A DNA stretch of 64,000 bases from Polyangiaceae bacterium (lineage in GTDB: Bacteria > Myxococcota_A > Polyangia > Polyangiales > Polyangiaceae): contig JAKLKA010000016.1 of NCBI GenBank assembly GCA_023150915.1, forward strand, positions 1 to 64,000, read 5' to 3'. Position numbers and translations under genes: made by a program. The notes under the pieces are model-generated. The model was not told the DNA's origin and made no database searches. It saw only the letters and a program-made list of their open reading frames with translations. This document shows, in pieces, positions 44,411-53,171 of this stretch. Each line of letters opens with the position of its first letter. Position 1 is the first letter of the stretch.

Positions 44411-45154
44411 GTGCGGTCGCCCGCAGCTTGGTCGTTCATCGTGGCGGTGCTGCTGCTGCCCGCTGTGGCGGGCGGCCTGCCCGATCGTGCGCTGCCCAAG
44501 CGATTCACCAAAGCTCCGTTTTCCCTGATGTCGCTCACCGTTGGCCACCCGAATGCCGGCTGGCAGGTGCGCGCCAAGCGCCTGAAGAAGAGCAAGCACC
44601 TGGCAATCAAAGCGGGCAGCGAGGACAACGCCTACGGCCACCCGGCGCTGGTGCTGATGCTCGGGCGAAGCGCCAAAGAGCTCGCCAGGGCCGCCCCCGG
44701 TTCCGTGCTTCTGGTCGGTGACTTGTCCAGCAAGCACGGGGGCTCACTCAGCGGCCATCGGTCGCACCAGAGCGGGCGTGACGCCGACGTGGGGTTCTAC
44801 GCGCTCGACGCCGCGGGCAAGCCGGTGCTGCCGGAGAAGTTCGTCGCGTTCACCGCCGATGGCAAGGCGACCGATGGGAGCGGTTTGACCTTCGACGATC
44901 GGCGAAACTGGCTCTTGGTGCAGTCGTGGGTGCGAGACAAGCGCGCTGGGCTGTCGCACATCTTCGTGTCGCGCGGGCTTCGCCAGCGCATGCTCGGGTA
45001 CGCGACCAAGCAGCCGGCGTTCCAGAAATACGTCACCGAGGTCGCAGCCCTGCTCAAGCAGCCCGAGGACGCGAGCCCCCACGACGATCACTTCCACGTG
45101 AGGGTCTCTTGCCCCAAAGACCAGTCGGAGATCTGTCGCGAAGAGTCGAAGTGA
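44411..45154 (+). CDS. mepA: Penicillin-insensitive murein endopeptidase
   Basis: 247 residues from a GTG, with a signal peptide (SFIVAVLLLPAVAGG). MepA is a periplasmic LAS-type metallopeptidase that cuts D-Ala-meso-DAP cross-links in peptidoglycan. The zinc-site motifs HRSHQSGRDADVGFY and HDDHFHVRV are complete. The YGHPALVL region and DLSSKHGGSLSGH are as in the family. The six or so Lys in RAKRLKKSKHLAIK may bind the wall. It converges on arfB. Confidence 0.94.
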   Translation: MRSPAAWSFIVAVLLLPAVAGGLPDRALPKRFTKAPFSLMSLTVGHPNAGWQVRAKRLKKSKHLAIKAGSEDNAYGHPALVLMLGRSAKELARAAPGSVLLVGDLSSKHGGSLSGHRSHQSGRDADVGFYALDAAGKPVLPEKFVAFTADGKATDGSGLTFDDRRNWLLVQSWVRDKRAGLSHIFVSRGLRQRMLGYATKQPAFQKYVTEVAALLKQPEDASPHDDHFHVRVSCPKDQSEICREESK

Positions 45155-45162
45155 GCGCGGGG

Positions 45163-45594
45163 TCAGTCGTCGCTCCGGCCGCGGCCCTGCTTCTTCTGCG
45201 ACTGTCGCCGCTTGTCGTCGAGCCGGCGTTCGGTGCTGGCGCGGGTGGGGCGCGTCTTCTTGCGGCGCTTGGGCACGATCAGCGCGGCGCGAATCAGCTC
45301 GACGAGCTTGGCCTTCGCCTGCTCGATGTTCTGGCTCTGCGACCGGGTGACCTGGCTCACGATCACCACGAACCCATCGGCGTCGAGCCGGCTCTCGGCC
45401 AACCGGCGCAGCCGCGCCTTGCAGCCCGGGTCCAGCGCGGTGGTGCCGGGCAGGTCGAAGCGCAGCTCGACCTTGGTCGAGACGCGATTCACGTTCTGGC
45501 CGCCAGGGCCGCTGGCGCGGGTGGCTCGGATACTGAGGTCGCGCTCGGGGATGATCAGATCGCCGCGGACCAAGAGCCCGTCACCAGGGGTCAT
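45163..45594 (-). CDS. arfB: Ribosome rescue factor ArfB (YaeJ) / ICT1-like peptidyl-tRNA hydrolase
   Basis: 143 residues from the ATG at 45594, which overlaps the stop of the upstream dehydrogenase by ATGA. The GGQ motif sits in RASGPGGQNVNRVSTKVELRF and a long basic tail (KRRKKTRPTRASTERRLDDKRR) follows; in this family the tail enters the empty mRNA channel of stalled ribosomes. The short length excludes RF1/RF2. Confidence 0.95.
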   Translation of the reverse strand: MTPGDGLLVRGDLIIPERDLSIRATRASGPGGQNVNRVSTKVELRFDLPGTTALDPGCKARLRRLAESRLDADGFVVIVSQVTRSQSQNIEQAKAKLVELIRAALIVPKRRKKTRPTRASTERRLDDKRRQSQKKQGRGRSDD

Positions 45595-46550
45595 GGCGCC
45601 CCCTCGACCACGACCTTGAGCACGCCCTTCTGGCTGGCGTGAGCCAGGGCCTGGTCCGCCCGGCTCAGCGGGTAGCGCGCCACCACCAGCGGACTGGGGT
45701 CGAGGCCCGCGCCCAGCGCATTCACCGCGCTCGTGAGGTCGCCGCAGCGCGAGCCCACCACGCGCAGCTCGTTCACGACGATCGGCGCCAGATCGACCTC
45801 GAGGCGCCCGGCGACGGTAGTCTTCAGCACCACCGTGCCGCGGGGCGCCGTGAGCGCCAGCGCGAGCGCCAGGCCGCCAGCGCTGCCCGTGGCTTCGACC
45901 ACCAGCGGGGCCTGTTCGGCGGCGCGGTCGAGCTCGCTCTCGAGCAGGCAGCGCGCGCCGAAGCGCCGGCCCAGTGCGAGTTTGTCGGGATGGTGGCCGA
46001 CCAACGTCACCGACGAGCCGCGGGCTGCCAGGGCGAAGACGATCAACAGCCCCAGCTTGCCATCGCCCAGCACCACGGCCCGGCCCGCGAAGCCGGCCGG
46101 GATCGCGTCCAGCACGTGCAGCGCGGCGGCCAGTGGCTCGGCGAACACGGCGCGCTCGTCGGGCACCGAGTCCGGCACGGCCACCAGGCAGCGCTCGGGA
46201 ACCACCAGCTCTTCGGCCAGAGCGCCGTCCCGGCCCACGATGCCCAGCACGGTTCGGGTGCTGCAGTGGTGACCGTGGTGACGCTCGCACTCGGCGCACC
46301 GGCCGCAGCCCGCATTGATGTCGGCCACCACGCGCCGACCGAGCCAGCCGGGCTCGTCGGACTCGATCACGTCGGCTACGACCTCGTGCCCGAGCACGCC
46401 GCGATAGCCCAGGTAGCCCCGCATCAGCTGCAGATCGGTGTCGCACACCCCGGCCAGCCGCATGCGGAGCCGTGCCTCGCCCGCGCCGCGCTGGGGGCGT
46501 GGGTAATCGCGGACCAGCCGCGGCGGATCGTCGTTGAGCAGGGCGAGCAC
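45591..46550 (-). CDS. Zinc-dependent alcohol dehydrogenase family protein
   Basis: 319 residues, slightly short for the medium-chain family. AGVCDTDLQL and LGHEVVADV mark the catalytic zinc site; the structural zinc cysteines appear as CGRCAECERHHGHHC (four Cys over 15 residues). The cofactor loop is VVLGDGKLGLLIV, an altered GxGxxG. Substrate unknown. It precedes arfB in one overlapping unit and is divergent from the ferredoxin gene with 26 bases between starts. Confidence 0.88.
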   Translation of the reverse strand: MLALLNDDPPRLVRDYPRPQRGAGEARLRMRLAGVCDTDLQLMRGYLGYRGVLGHEVVADVIESDEPGWLGRRVVADINAGCGRCAECERHHGHHCSTRTVLGIVGRDGALAEELVVPERCLVAVPDSVPDERAVFAEPLAAALHVLDAIPAGFAGRAVVLGDGKLGLLIVFALAARGSSVTLVGHHPDKLALGRRFGARCLLESELDRAAEQAPLVVEATGSAGGLALALALTAPRGTVVLKTTVAGRLEVDLAPIVVNELRVVGSRCGDLTSAVNALGAGLDPSPLVVARYPLSRADQALAHASQKGVLKVVVEGAP

Positions 46551-46576
46551 GGGCCGAGCTTAGCATTGCGGTTTCG

Positions 46577-46906
46577 ATGTCCACGCCCAACAATCCGGGG
46601 GTGCCGACCGTCGTGTTCGAAGGCAACGCCCTTGGGCGAGAGAAGCGCATTCAGGCCGCTGCGGGTGCCGAGCTGGTCGATCTGTGCGACGAGGTTCTGG
46701 CACCGATCGCGTTTTCGTGCCGCTCGGCCAGCTGCGGTACGTGCCAGATCGAAGTGGTCGAGGGCGCCGACTTGCTCGAGGCCCCGAGTGCCGTCGAACG
46801 CGAGCTCTTGGAGCTGGTGGGCGGGGCAGAGCACGTGCGCCTGGCCTGTCAGGCGAGGGTCGGAGCGGGTGACGGGCTGATCCGCATTCGCCCCGCCGCG
46901 CCCTGA
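46577..46906 (+). CDS. 2Fe-2S ferredoxin
   Basis: 109 residues. Cluster cysteines fit the plant/adrenodoxin-type pattern C-x5-C-x2-C...C: CRSASCGTC around residues 48-56 and the fourth in VRLACQARV near residue 94. The alignment LVDLCDEVLAPIAFSC adds a further, non-cluster Cys. It carries electrons for an oxidoreductase not evident here. The N-terminus has a short Pro-rich start. Confidence 0.93.
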   Translation: MSTPNNPGVPTVVFEGNALGREKRIQAAAGAELVDLCDEVLAPIAFSCRSASCGTCQIEVVEGADLLEAPSAVERELLELVGGAEHVRLACQARVGAGDGLIRIRPAAP

Positions 46907-46916
46907 CAAAACGGCC

Positions 46917-46948
46917 GCGCGGCGGCTCGGGATCACCGGCCGCCGCGC
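46917..46948. terminator. Perfect 10-bp hairpin between convergent genes
   Basis: GCGCGGCGGC (46917-46926) and GCCGCCGCGC (46939-46948) form a stem with a 12-base loop. On the minus strand it is followed within a few bases by GTTTTGT, so it would best end the Cys-rich lipoprotein transcript; on the plus strand it follows the ferredoxin stop. Confidence 0.68.
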
Positions 46949-46964
46949 AGGGGAGGGCAAGCGC

Positions 46965-47939
46965 TCAGCTGCCGCAGACCAGCTCGCAGCTTCCGTTCAG
47001 GCACGCGCCCTTGGCGCACTGACCGTTCGGGCACTGCTTGCAGACCGCGGGGAAGATGCAGTCACCGTCGGCCTTGCACTCGGGCTTCGGCGCCGGCGGG
47101 CATTGCCAGCCGCACGCGCCGTTGACGCAGGCGCCCTTGGCGCACTGGCCGCTGGGGCACATCTTGCAGATCGCGGGCATGATGCAATCGCCGTCGGCCT
47201 TGCACTGGCTGGTGGGATCGCACGTTGGGTAGCTCGGCGCGCAGTTCCCTCCGGCATCGCAGTACTTCAGCACGGCCGTCTCGTTGCAGGTCGGGTCGTT
47301 GGGCGGGCACACCGTGCAGCTGGCGCCGCAGCCCTTTCCGGCGCAGGGGTCGTAGCCTTTGCAGCCGTCGAACCCGCCTGTGCACTTGCCGTTCTCGCAT
47401 TTCGTCCACGGGCACGAGTAGGTGCCGTTCGGACACTGCTGGCACGGGGCCATGATCGACGGACAGTCGCCGTCGTCTTTGCACTGGTCCCCCTGGCAGC
47501 TGTCGAAGCCGCCCACGCACTGGCCGTTTTCGCACTTGGTCCACGGGCAAGCGTAGCCTCCGCCCGGACACGCTTGGCACGGTGCCCCGATGCCGGGGCA
47601 GTCCTGGTCGAGCTTGCACACGGGCGGCGGCCCGCACTCGGGATAGGCCTGGCCACAGCTCCCTTTCGCGTCGCAGAACTTCAGGACGGCGGTCTCGGCG
47701 CAGTTCGGATCGGTCGGGTCGCACGCCGTGCACGCGGCGCCACACGGCAGGCCCGAGCACGGATCCCAACCGCCGGTGTTGCCGCCTCCACCCGTGTTGC
47801 CCCCGCCTGCGGTGCCCCCGCCCGAGCCGGCGTTGCCGCCCTGGTTCAGATCGTCGTCGCCGCTGCCCAAAGACGGGCGCGAGCCGCAGGCTGCGGCCAC
47901 CAAAGCCACCACGGTGAATGCAAGCACGTTTCGAAGCAT
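46965..47939 (-). CDS. Cys-rich repeat surface lipoprotein
   Basis: About 324 residues from the ATG at 47939, lipobox VAAAC (Cys18), then about 35 Gly-rich residues. The passenger is built of duplicated Cys modules: CGAxCTxCxPxDPxCxETAVLKxCDAxGxC occurs twice; DCPxxxAPCQxCPxGxYxCPWTKCENGxCxGGF occurs twice; and CKADGDCIxPAxCKxCPxGQCAKGACxNG occurs twice near the end. The internal duplications show growth by module copying. No enzyme motif is seen; a stable extracellular, disulfide-rich binding or protective protein is the likeliest role. Confidence 0.83.
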   Translation of the reverse strand: MLRNVLAFTVVALVAAACGSRPSLGSGDDDLNQGGNAGSGGGTAGGGNTGGGGNTGGWDPCSGLPCGAACTACDPTDPNCAETAVLKFCDAKGSCGQAYPECGPPPVCKLDQDCPGIGAPCQACPGGGYACPWTKCENGQCVGGFDSCQGDQCKDDGDCPSIMAPCQQCPNGTYSCPWTKCENGKCTGGFDGCKGYDPCAGKGCGASCTVCPPNDPTCNETAVLKYCDAGGNCAPSYPTCDPTSQCKADGDCIMPAICKMCPSGQCAKGACVNGACGWQCPPAPKPECKADGDCIFPAVCKQCPNGQCAKGACLNGSCELVCGS

Positions 47940-48008
47940 TGAAGTCCTCCTGGTCGGGCCGCGCTGGCGACGCCTCACCCAGCTCATCCCCGGATGTGGG
48001 GAGTTTGA

Positions 48009-48764
48009 TCACTCTTTCTGATCGCCGCTGCCGAGCACCTGTCGGGCTCGGGCGGCGTGCGGGCCGTTCGGGCTCTGATCGAGCAGGCTCTTGGCGACCA
48101 CCCGCGCGGCCGCGGCGTTGCCGGACTTCGCCAGGGCGTCCATCCGGACCAGCAGCGCCTCGGGCTGCAGGCGGTGGGGGCCCGGCAGTCGATCGTAGGC
48201 GTCGAGCGTGGCGAGCGCGGCGCTGGCGTTGCCCGACGCGAGCTCGCGCCGAGCCTGATCGATGGCGCGGGTCTCTTCGGCGATGGACGGCGCGGTGGGC
48301 TTCACCGCCGGTGCGCTCGGCGGCGGCGTGATCGGCGCAGAGGCCACCGGCTCGGGCTCCGAGTGCGCTGGGCCCGGCGCGGGCTGCGGCGGACGGGATC
48401 GCGTGTCGATCGACGCGGCCGGCGCTGCCGCCGTCACCTGGGGCGCGGGGGCAGAATGCATGCTCTTTTCCACACCCACCGCCGCGCTCACCGTGACCAC
48501 GCCGCCGACCGCGCCGATGCCGAGCCACTTGATGGCCAGGGTGGTCAGGCTGGTGGTGCTGCCGGCCTTCAAGAGGGCGCTGCTCGAACCCGCCCCGAGG
48601 GCCGTGGCGGCTGCGCCCGCACCCACCACCGCCGCGCCGATTCCGGCGGCGACCAGGGTGTCGGCCAGCAGCTTGTCGGACGGCCCCTCGGCTCGCCCGG
48701 CGCGCAGCAAAGCGGCCGACAGCCCGCCGCCGTCGGTGTCCAGCAATCGCTCGGGGTCGGTCAT
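48009..48764 (-). CDS. Membrane partner of the adjacent ECF sigma factor (putative anti-sigma factor)
   Basis: 251 residues. An alanine/glycine-rich N-terminal part includes one certain membrane helix (LAIKWLGIGAVGGVVTVSAAVG, about 77-98) with weaker hydrophobicity before it. A Pro/Ala-rich outer linker follows, then a helical repeat domain (ARRELASGNASAALATLDAYDR and further TPR-like helices). Its ATG overlaps the sigma gene stop (ATGA). Position and topology are those of sigma-factor antagonists; no zinc-binding HxxxCxxC is present, so the label is positional. Confidence 0.7.
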   Translation of the reverse strand: MTDPERLLDTDGGGLSAALLRAGRAEGPSDKLLADTLVAAGIGAAVVGAGAAATALGAGSSSALLKAGSTTSLTTLAIKWLGIGAVGGVVTVSAAVGVEKSMHSAPAPQVTAAAPAASIDTRSRPPQPAPGPAHSEPEPVASAPITPPPSAPAVKPTAPSIAEETRAIDQARRELASGNASAALATLDAYDRLPGPHRLQPEALLVRMDALAKSGNAAAARVVAKSLLDQSPNGPHAARARQVLGSGDQKE

Positions 48765-49369
48765 CGTGGTTCTCCTGGGGTCTTCTCGATGCGGGCCACG
48801 CCGCTTTGAAACTCGGCCCGTGCTCGCCTCAGGCGCGAGGCCACCGTTCCCGGCGGCAGCTCGAGCACCTGGGCGATCTCTGCCATGGTCAGCTCTTCGA
48901 TTTCGTAGAGCACGAACACGACGCGCAGATCTTCGCTCATCGCGGCCAGCAGCTCGTCGAGCAACGCGCGAGCGCGCTTTTGGTCGAGTAGCTCGTCGAG
49001 CCCTGGCACCGAATCGCGCCGGCTGACCAGCGCGTCGTCGTCGTCCTCGCGCCGACGGCTTCGCGTGCGATGTGCGCGCCGCCCCACGTGCAGGGCCGTC
49101 GAGAACAAGAAGGCGCGCTGTCGCGCGGGATCGATCTCGGCCAAGCGGCGCGCAGCGACGATGAACACCTGCTGGGCCGCATCGTCGGCCTCGGCTTCGG
49201 ACAGGCCCACCCGCCGCAGCAGGCGCCAGACGGGTGTCAGCTCGCGCCGGACCAGCTCCTCCAGGCGAGCGGGTGCTGCGGGAAAGCGAACGCGCTCACC
49301 CGAAGAAGCCACCGGCAGCGGGGGCTCCGACGTCTGGGGTCGCTCGATGGGGCTCACGCCGGTGTGCAC
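48761..49369 (-). CDS. ECF-family RNA polymerase sigma factor
   Basis: About 202 residues from a GTG at 49369 (another GTG four codons later is possible). Region 2 is seen as RLLRRVGLSEAEADDAAQQVFIVAARRLAEIDPARQRAFLF in part (DDAAQQVFI being the core), and region 4 as EELTMAEIAQVLELPPGTVASRLRRAR, a helix-turn-helix typical of ECF factors. It is coupled to its membrane partner by an ATGA overlap. The regulon is unknown; the stress or signal would come through the outer domain of the partner. Confidence 0.9.
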   Translation of the reverse strand: MHTGVSPIERPQTSEPPLPVASSGERVRFPAAPARLEELVRRELTPVWRLLRRVGLSEAEADDAAQQVFIVAARRLAEIDPARQRAFLFSTALHVGRRAHRTRSRRREDDDDALVSRRDSVPGLDELLDQKRARALLDELLAAMSEDLRVVFVLYEIEELTMAEIAQVLELPPGTVASRLRRARAEFQSGVARIEKTPGEPR

Positions 49370-49433
49370 GTCGGAGTCTAATCCCCGCGGCCGCCGGGAT
49401 TGATCATCTGCGCCCACAAACTCATGAAATTGC

Positions 49434-50207
49434 TCAAATCTGAAGCCGACGCCGGAGCAGACGGGCGGCCAGCGCCATCGCCGCCGCAGCGCACCCGAGC
49501 ACCACGGCGGCGTGCCCCACGGTGTGCCAGCTGGGCTGGCCGCGGACCAGGGCACGCGAGACCGCGACCACGTGGGTGAGCGGCAGCACCTGGGCGAGCC
49601 GGTGCGCCCACGGGGGCGCGCCCTCGAGCGGGAAGAACACGCCGCTGAACAAGTACATCGGCGCCACCAGCAGCGTGAAGTAGTAGTTGAAGAACTCGTA
49701 GCTCTTGGACAGCGCCGTCATGCACAACGCCATGGCGTAGAACATGGCGCCGGCCAGGAAGCCCAGCGGCAAGACGCCCAGCGCGAGCCAGGACGGGACG
49801 AGCCCGAAGGCCCTCACCACGACCAGCACGACCGTGGCGCCGAACGCGCTCTTGAGCCCGCCCCAGAGGATCTCGCCGGTCACGATCTCGGAGATGGTCA
49901 CCGGCGTCGCCAAGATGGCCTCGAAGGTTCCTTGGGTGGTCAGGCGGGTGTACGCGCCGAAGGTCCCCTCGAACGTGGCGGTGTACATCACCGTCGACAC
50001 GATCAGCGCCGGCGCCAGGAACTCGGCGTAGCTCAGGCCGTCGATCGGGGGGACCACGCGCCCCAGGCCGTAGCCGAGGGCGATCAGATAGAGCAGCGGC
50101 TCGCCGAAATTGCCCAGCGCGCTGGCCGCGGCGTAGCGCCGCCACACCGTCAGGTTTCGCCCGGCGACCCTCGCGGCGCCATGCAAGAACGAGGTCGAAG
50201 CCGTCAC
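49434..50207 (-). CDS. ABC-2 type transporter permease (NodJ/DrrB-like)
   Basis: About 257 residues from a GTG at 50207 overlapping the ATPase stop (GTGA). Six hydrophobic segments, with the ABC-2 signature near LLVAPMYLFSGVFFPLE and PLTHVVAVSRALVRG. NodJ-type permeases export oligosaccharides or lipids; the substrate is unknown. It ends 64 bases before the sigma factor start, on the same strand. Confidence 0.93.
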   Translation of the reverse strand: MTASTSFLHGAARVAGRNLTVWRRYAAASALGNFGEPLLYLIALGYGLGRVVPPIDGLSYAEFLAPALIVSTVMYTATFEGTFGAYTRLTTQGTFEAILATPVTISEIVTGEILWGGLKSAFGATVVLVVVRAFGLVPSWLALGVLPLGFLAGAMFYAMALCMTALSKSYEFFNYYFTLLVAPMYLFSGVFFPLEGAPPWAHRLAQVLPLTHVVAVSRALVRGQPSWHTVGHAAVVLGCAAAAMALAARLLRRRLQI

Positions 50208-51130
50208 TCGTCGAGCTCCCGGCCGGTCAGCTTGAGGAACACGTCTTCCAGGGTGGCGTTTCGCAAGAGGTATCGCGAGCCCGCGCCGCGCGCACGTTCG
50301 ATCAGGCGCTCGGACAGCTGGTGCTTTGCACTCAAGAACACCGCCAAGAGGTCGCCGGTGTGCTCGTGGGACGCGCCGCACAGGTCGAGCCCCGCCAAGA
50401 AGTCGCGAGCCTCGGCGGCGCTCGCCCCCAGCTCGAACACCTCTTGCCCCACGTGGGCGTCGATCAGCGCGCGCGGGCTGTCTTGGGCCAAGATCTTGCC
50501 GCCGTCCATGATCACCAGGCGGTCACACAGTCGCTCGGCCTCGTCCATGTAGTGAGTGGTGAGCACCATGGTCACGCCGCGAGCCCGCAGCTCGCGCAGC
50601 TTCGTCCAGATCAGGTGGCGCGCCTGGGGGTCGAGCCCGGTGGTCGGTTCGTCGAGCAGCAAGAGCTCGGGTTCGTTGATCAGCGCTCGGGCAATGACCA
50701 ACCTTCGCTTCATGCCGCCCGACAGCTCGGGGATGGCATGGTTCTTCTTGTCCCCCAGCGCCACGAACTCGAGCAGCTCGTCGGCGCGGCGCGCGGTCAC
50801 CGCCCGCGCCTGGGGGAAGTAGCTGCCATACACCAACAGGTTGTCGATCACCGGCAGGTCGGGGTCCAGGTTGTCGGCCTGCGGGCACACGCCCAGGCGC
50901 GTTCGGATGCGCTTGCCGTCGTGCCGCGGATCCATGCCCAGGACGCGGAGCGTGCCGGCGCTCGGCAGGCTCACCGACTGGAGCATGCGCATGGTGCTGG
51001 TCTTGCCCGCGCCGTTGGGCCCCAGAAATCCGAAGCACTCGCCCGGGGCGATCTGGAAGTCGATGCCCGCGACCGCGACGAAATCTGCGTAACGCTTCTC
51101 GAGGGCGCAGGCCTCGACGACCGGGCTCAT
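50204..51130 (-). CDS. ABC transporter ATP-binding protein (NodI/DrrA-like)
   Basis: About 308 residues from the ATG at 51130; the further upstream frame is poor. Walker A GPNGAGKTST, Q-loop GVCPQADNLDP, signature LSGGMKRR, Walker B LLLLDEPTTGLDP and the switch His in TTHYMDEAE are complete. The C-terminal 80 residues after LIDAHVGQEVFELG are the usual DrrA-type regulatory tail. It pairs with the overlapping permease gene to form a complete exporter. Confidence 0.96.
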   Translation of the reverse strand: MSPVVEACALEKRYADFVAVAGIDFQIAPGECFGFLGPNGAGKTSTMRMLQSVSLPSAGTLRVLGMDPRHDGKRIRTRLGVCPQADNLDPDLPVIDNLLVYGSYFPQARAVTARRADELLEFVALGDKKNHAIPELSGGMKRRLVIARALINEPELLLLDEPTTGLDPQARHLIWTKLRELRARGVTMVLTTHYMDEAERLCDRLVIMDGGKILAQDSPRALIDAHVGQEVFELGASAAEARDFLAGLDLCGASHEHTGDLLAVFLSAKHQLSERLIERARGAGSRYLLRNATLEDVFLKLTGRELDE

Positions 51131-51188
51131 GGCCACCGCCGTATAGCACTGGTTGCGACCGTGGCCTGCCAGTGCGAGCCTCGCGTCG

Positions 51189-52184
51189 ATGCGTGGGCTC
51201 GCGCTGCTCTTGGTGCTCGCCGCCGCCGTGGGGTGGGTGGGTGCCGCTCGGGCCGACGACGTGTCCGTACGGCTCGAGTACGAGGCGCCAGAGGGGTGTC
51301 CCACCGCCGCGGATTTCCAGCGCGAGGTCGAGACCCGGCTCGATCGCGGTCGCATCGCGGGTTCGACGGATCTGGCCCGGACCTACCGCGTGAAGGTGAC
51401 CCAGGGGGACCCCGGCACGATGGCCACGCTCGACTTCACCGACCACGACGGCGCGCGGGCAGTGCGTGACGTGACCGGGGCCACCTGTAGCGAGGCGGTG
51501 AGTGCCATCGCGCTGGTCACCGCGCTCGCCATCGAGGCGCGCGTCGCGAAGGACGGCGCCCAAGCTCCGGCGCCCTCGCCCCCGAAGCCCGAGCCCGAGG
51601 CCCCGCCCCGCCCGCCAACCCCGCCACCCGCGCCGCGGCCAGCACCGAAGAGCGTCGAGCCCGACTTCGTGTTCGGCTTCGGGGCGTCGGTCGGAGTGGA
51701 GCAGGGGTTCGCCCCGAAGCTCGCGCCGGCCGTGGCGGCGGTCGGCGAGGTGTTGCACCACTCACACGCTGCGCGCGCGTCGCTTCGCTACGCCGACACG
51801 GGTCCCGCCCACGTGGACGCCGGCATCGCCGAGTTCTCGCTGTACGCGCTGCGGATCTCGGCCTGCCCCCTCCGGCTGATGGCGGGGTCGCGGCTGGCGC
51901 TGGTTCCGTGTGCCGGGCTCGAAGCGGGGCTGGTCCGGGCGGCCGGCAAGGCCAGTGAGCGCATCGTCGAGCCGAAGAGCGCCGAAGAGCTCTGGCTGGC
52001 GGGCCACGCCCTCGGGCGGGTCGAGCTGTCCCCCGATCCCGGCCTGGCGTTCGGGCTCGAGGGTGGAGTGGGCTTTCCGTTCACCCGCCACGAATTCATG
52101 CTCGAGAAGCCCGACGTGGTGGTGCACGCGGTGCCGGCGGTGAGCTGGTCGGCCAGCGCCGGCATGGTGGCCCGGTTTCGCTAG
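51189..52184 (+). CDS. Secreted or outer-membrane protein of unknown function
   Basis: About 331 residues from the ATG at 51189; the signal peptide ends GAARADD. The N-terminal part (to about 125) has a Cys pair (APEGCPTAADF and VTGATCSEAVS), a pattern repeated in many Polyangia exported proteins. A Pro-rich linker of about 35 residues follows. The last 170 residues alternate like beta-barrel strands (FVFGFGASVGVEQGF to SASAGMVARFR) and end in an aromatic-Arg. I infer an outer-membrane beta-barrel with a periplasmic N-domain. Confidence 0.7.
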   Translation: MRGLALLLVLAAAVGWVGAARADDVSVRLEYEAPEGCPTAADFQREVETRLDRGRIAGSTDLARTYRVKVTQGDPGTMATLDFTDHDGARAVRDVTGATCSEAVSAIALVTALAIEARVAKDGAQAPAPSPPKPEPEAPPRPPTPPPAPRPAPKSVEPDFVFGFGASVGVEQGFAPKLAPAVAAVGEVLHHSHAARASLRYADTGPAHVDAGIAEFSLYALRISACPLRLMAGSRLALVPCAGLEAGLVRAAGKASERIVEPKSAEELWLAGHALGRVELSPDPGLAFGLEGGVGFPFTRHEFMLEKPDVVVHAVPAVSWSASAGMVARFR

Positions 52185-52196
52185 CGCGGGCGTAAG

Positions 52197-53171
52197 ATGC
52201 TCCGCGGTCGGCCCGTTACCCCCGGAACCTTGGGAACCACACGCCCTCTTCACTCGATCGGCGGCGAGCTGTGTCGTCCGGCGCCGCTGGCAGCGCTCGC
52301 GGTGCTGGCGCTCAACGACCACGTGCTGAAAGGCGCGGGGTTGTTGCCCGGGGCGCTGACCGGCAAGCTCAGCGACTTCGCCGGTCTGTTCTTGTTCCCG
52401 GTGCTGCTCTTCGTGCTCTTGCGGGGGTGCACGTCGAGCTCGCGGCAGCGGCTCGCGTGGGCCAGCGCGGGGCTGACGGCGCTGGGGTTCGCCGGGGTCA
52501 AGCTCCACCCGGAGACCAACGCCCTGGTGTCCGCGACCTGGGGCCCCATGCTGCTCGATCCAACCGATCTGGTCGCGCTGCCGATGGTGGCCTTGGCGGC
52601 GTGCTGGCTGCGGCGTGAGCCGCCCGCCGCGTCTCGGCCGGCGCGCCTCTTGGCGGTGATGGCCACATCGCTCGCCTGCGGGGCAACCTCGCGCCCGCAG
52701 GTGCATCGCGCCTATCCCGAGTGGCGGCTCGAGACCTTGGGCGCCAGGCAGCTGGGATGCGCGCGCATCGAGCCGTGGATCTCGAAGTCGGGAAAGGAGG
52801 GGTTCGGACTGAGCATCATGGCTCGCAAGGCCCAGGCGGGCGATTGCCGCGTGGAGGTCGTCTCGGCCGAAGCCCAGATCGACGGCGCTGGGTTCGCGGC
52901 AGAGCGCACCGCGCCCCTCGAGCTCGGCCACGACGATCGCTTCCTGTACGTGCCATTCGTCTTCGACAACCAGGCCCAGTGGAACGCCGGCAAACGCACC
53001 GGCACGCTGACCGTGGCCCTGCGCTTCAATGGGCAGGTCACCGAGACGTTGCGCGTCTCGATGCGGCACGTGTTCGACGCGCCCCACCGCCATGAGGGTG
53101 GCCGCGCGCCGATCGAGCCGGCTCGCCCACCGCTGGTGATGGCCGAGCCCGACGCCGGGGGCGGTCCGTGA
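52197..53171 (+). CDS. Membrane protein with periplasmic domain, unknown function
   Basis: 324 residues. Four hydrophobic segments lie in the first 140 residues; the loop LTGKLSDFAGLF between the first two is a recurrent motif in uncharacterised myxobacterial membrane proteins. The region after CGATSRP looks extracytoplasmic and beta-rich. The ATG lies 12 bases after the preceding gene, and its stop overlaps the next start, so the three genes 51189-53746 form an operon of envelope proteins with no assigned role. Confidence 0.68.
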   Translation: MLRGRPVTPGTLGTTRPLHSIGGELCRPAPLAALAVLALNDHVLKGAGLLPGALTGKLSDFAGLFLFPVLLFVLLRGCTSSSRQRLAWASAGLTALGFAGVKLHPETNALVSATWGPMLLDPTDLVALPMVALAACWLRREPPAASRPARLLAVMATSLACGATSRPQVHRAYPEWRLETLGARQLGCARIEPWISKSGKEGFGLSIMARKAQAGDCRVEVVSAEAQIDGAGFAAERTAPLELGHDDRFLYVPFVFDNQAQWNAGKRTGTLTVALRFNGQVTETLRVSMRHVFDAPHRHEGGRAPIEPARPPLVMAEPDAGGGP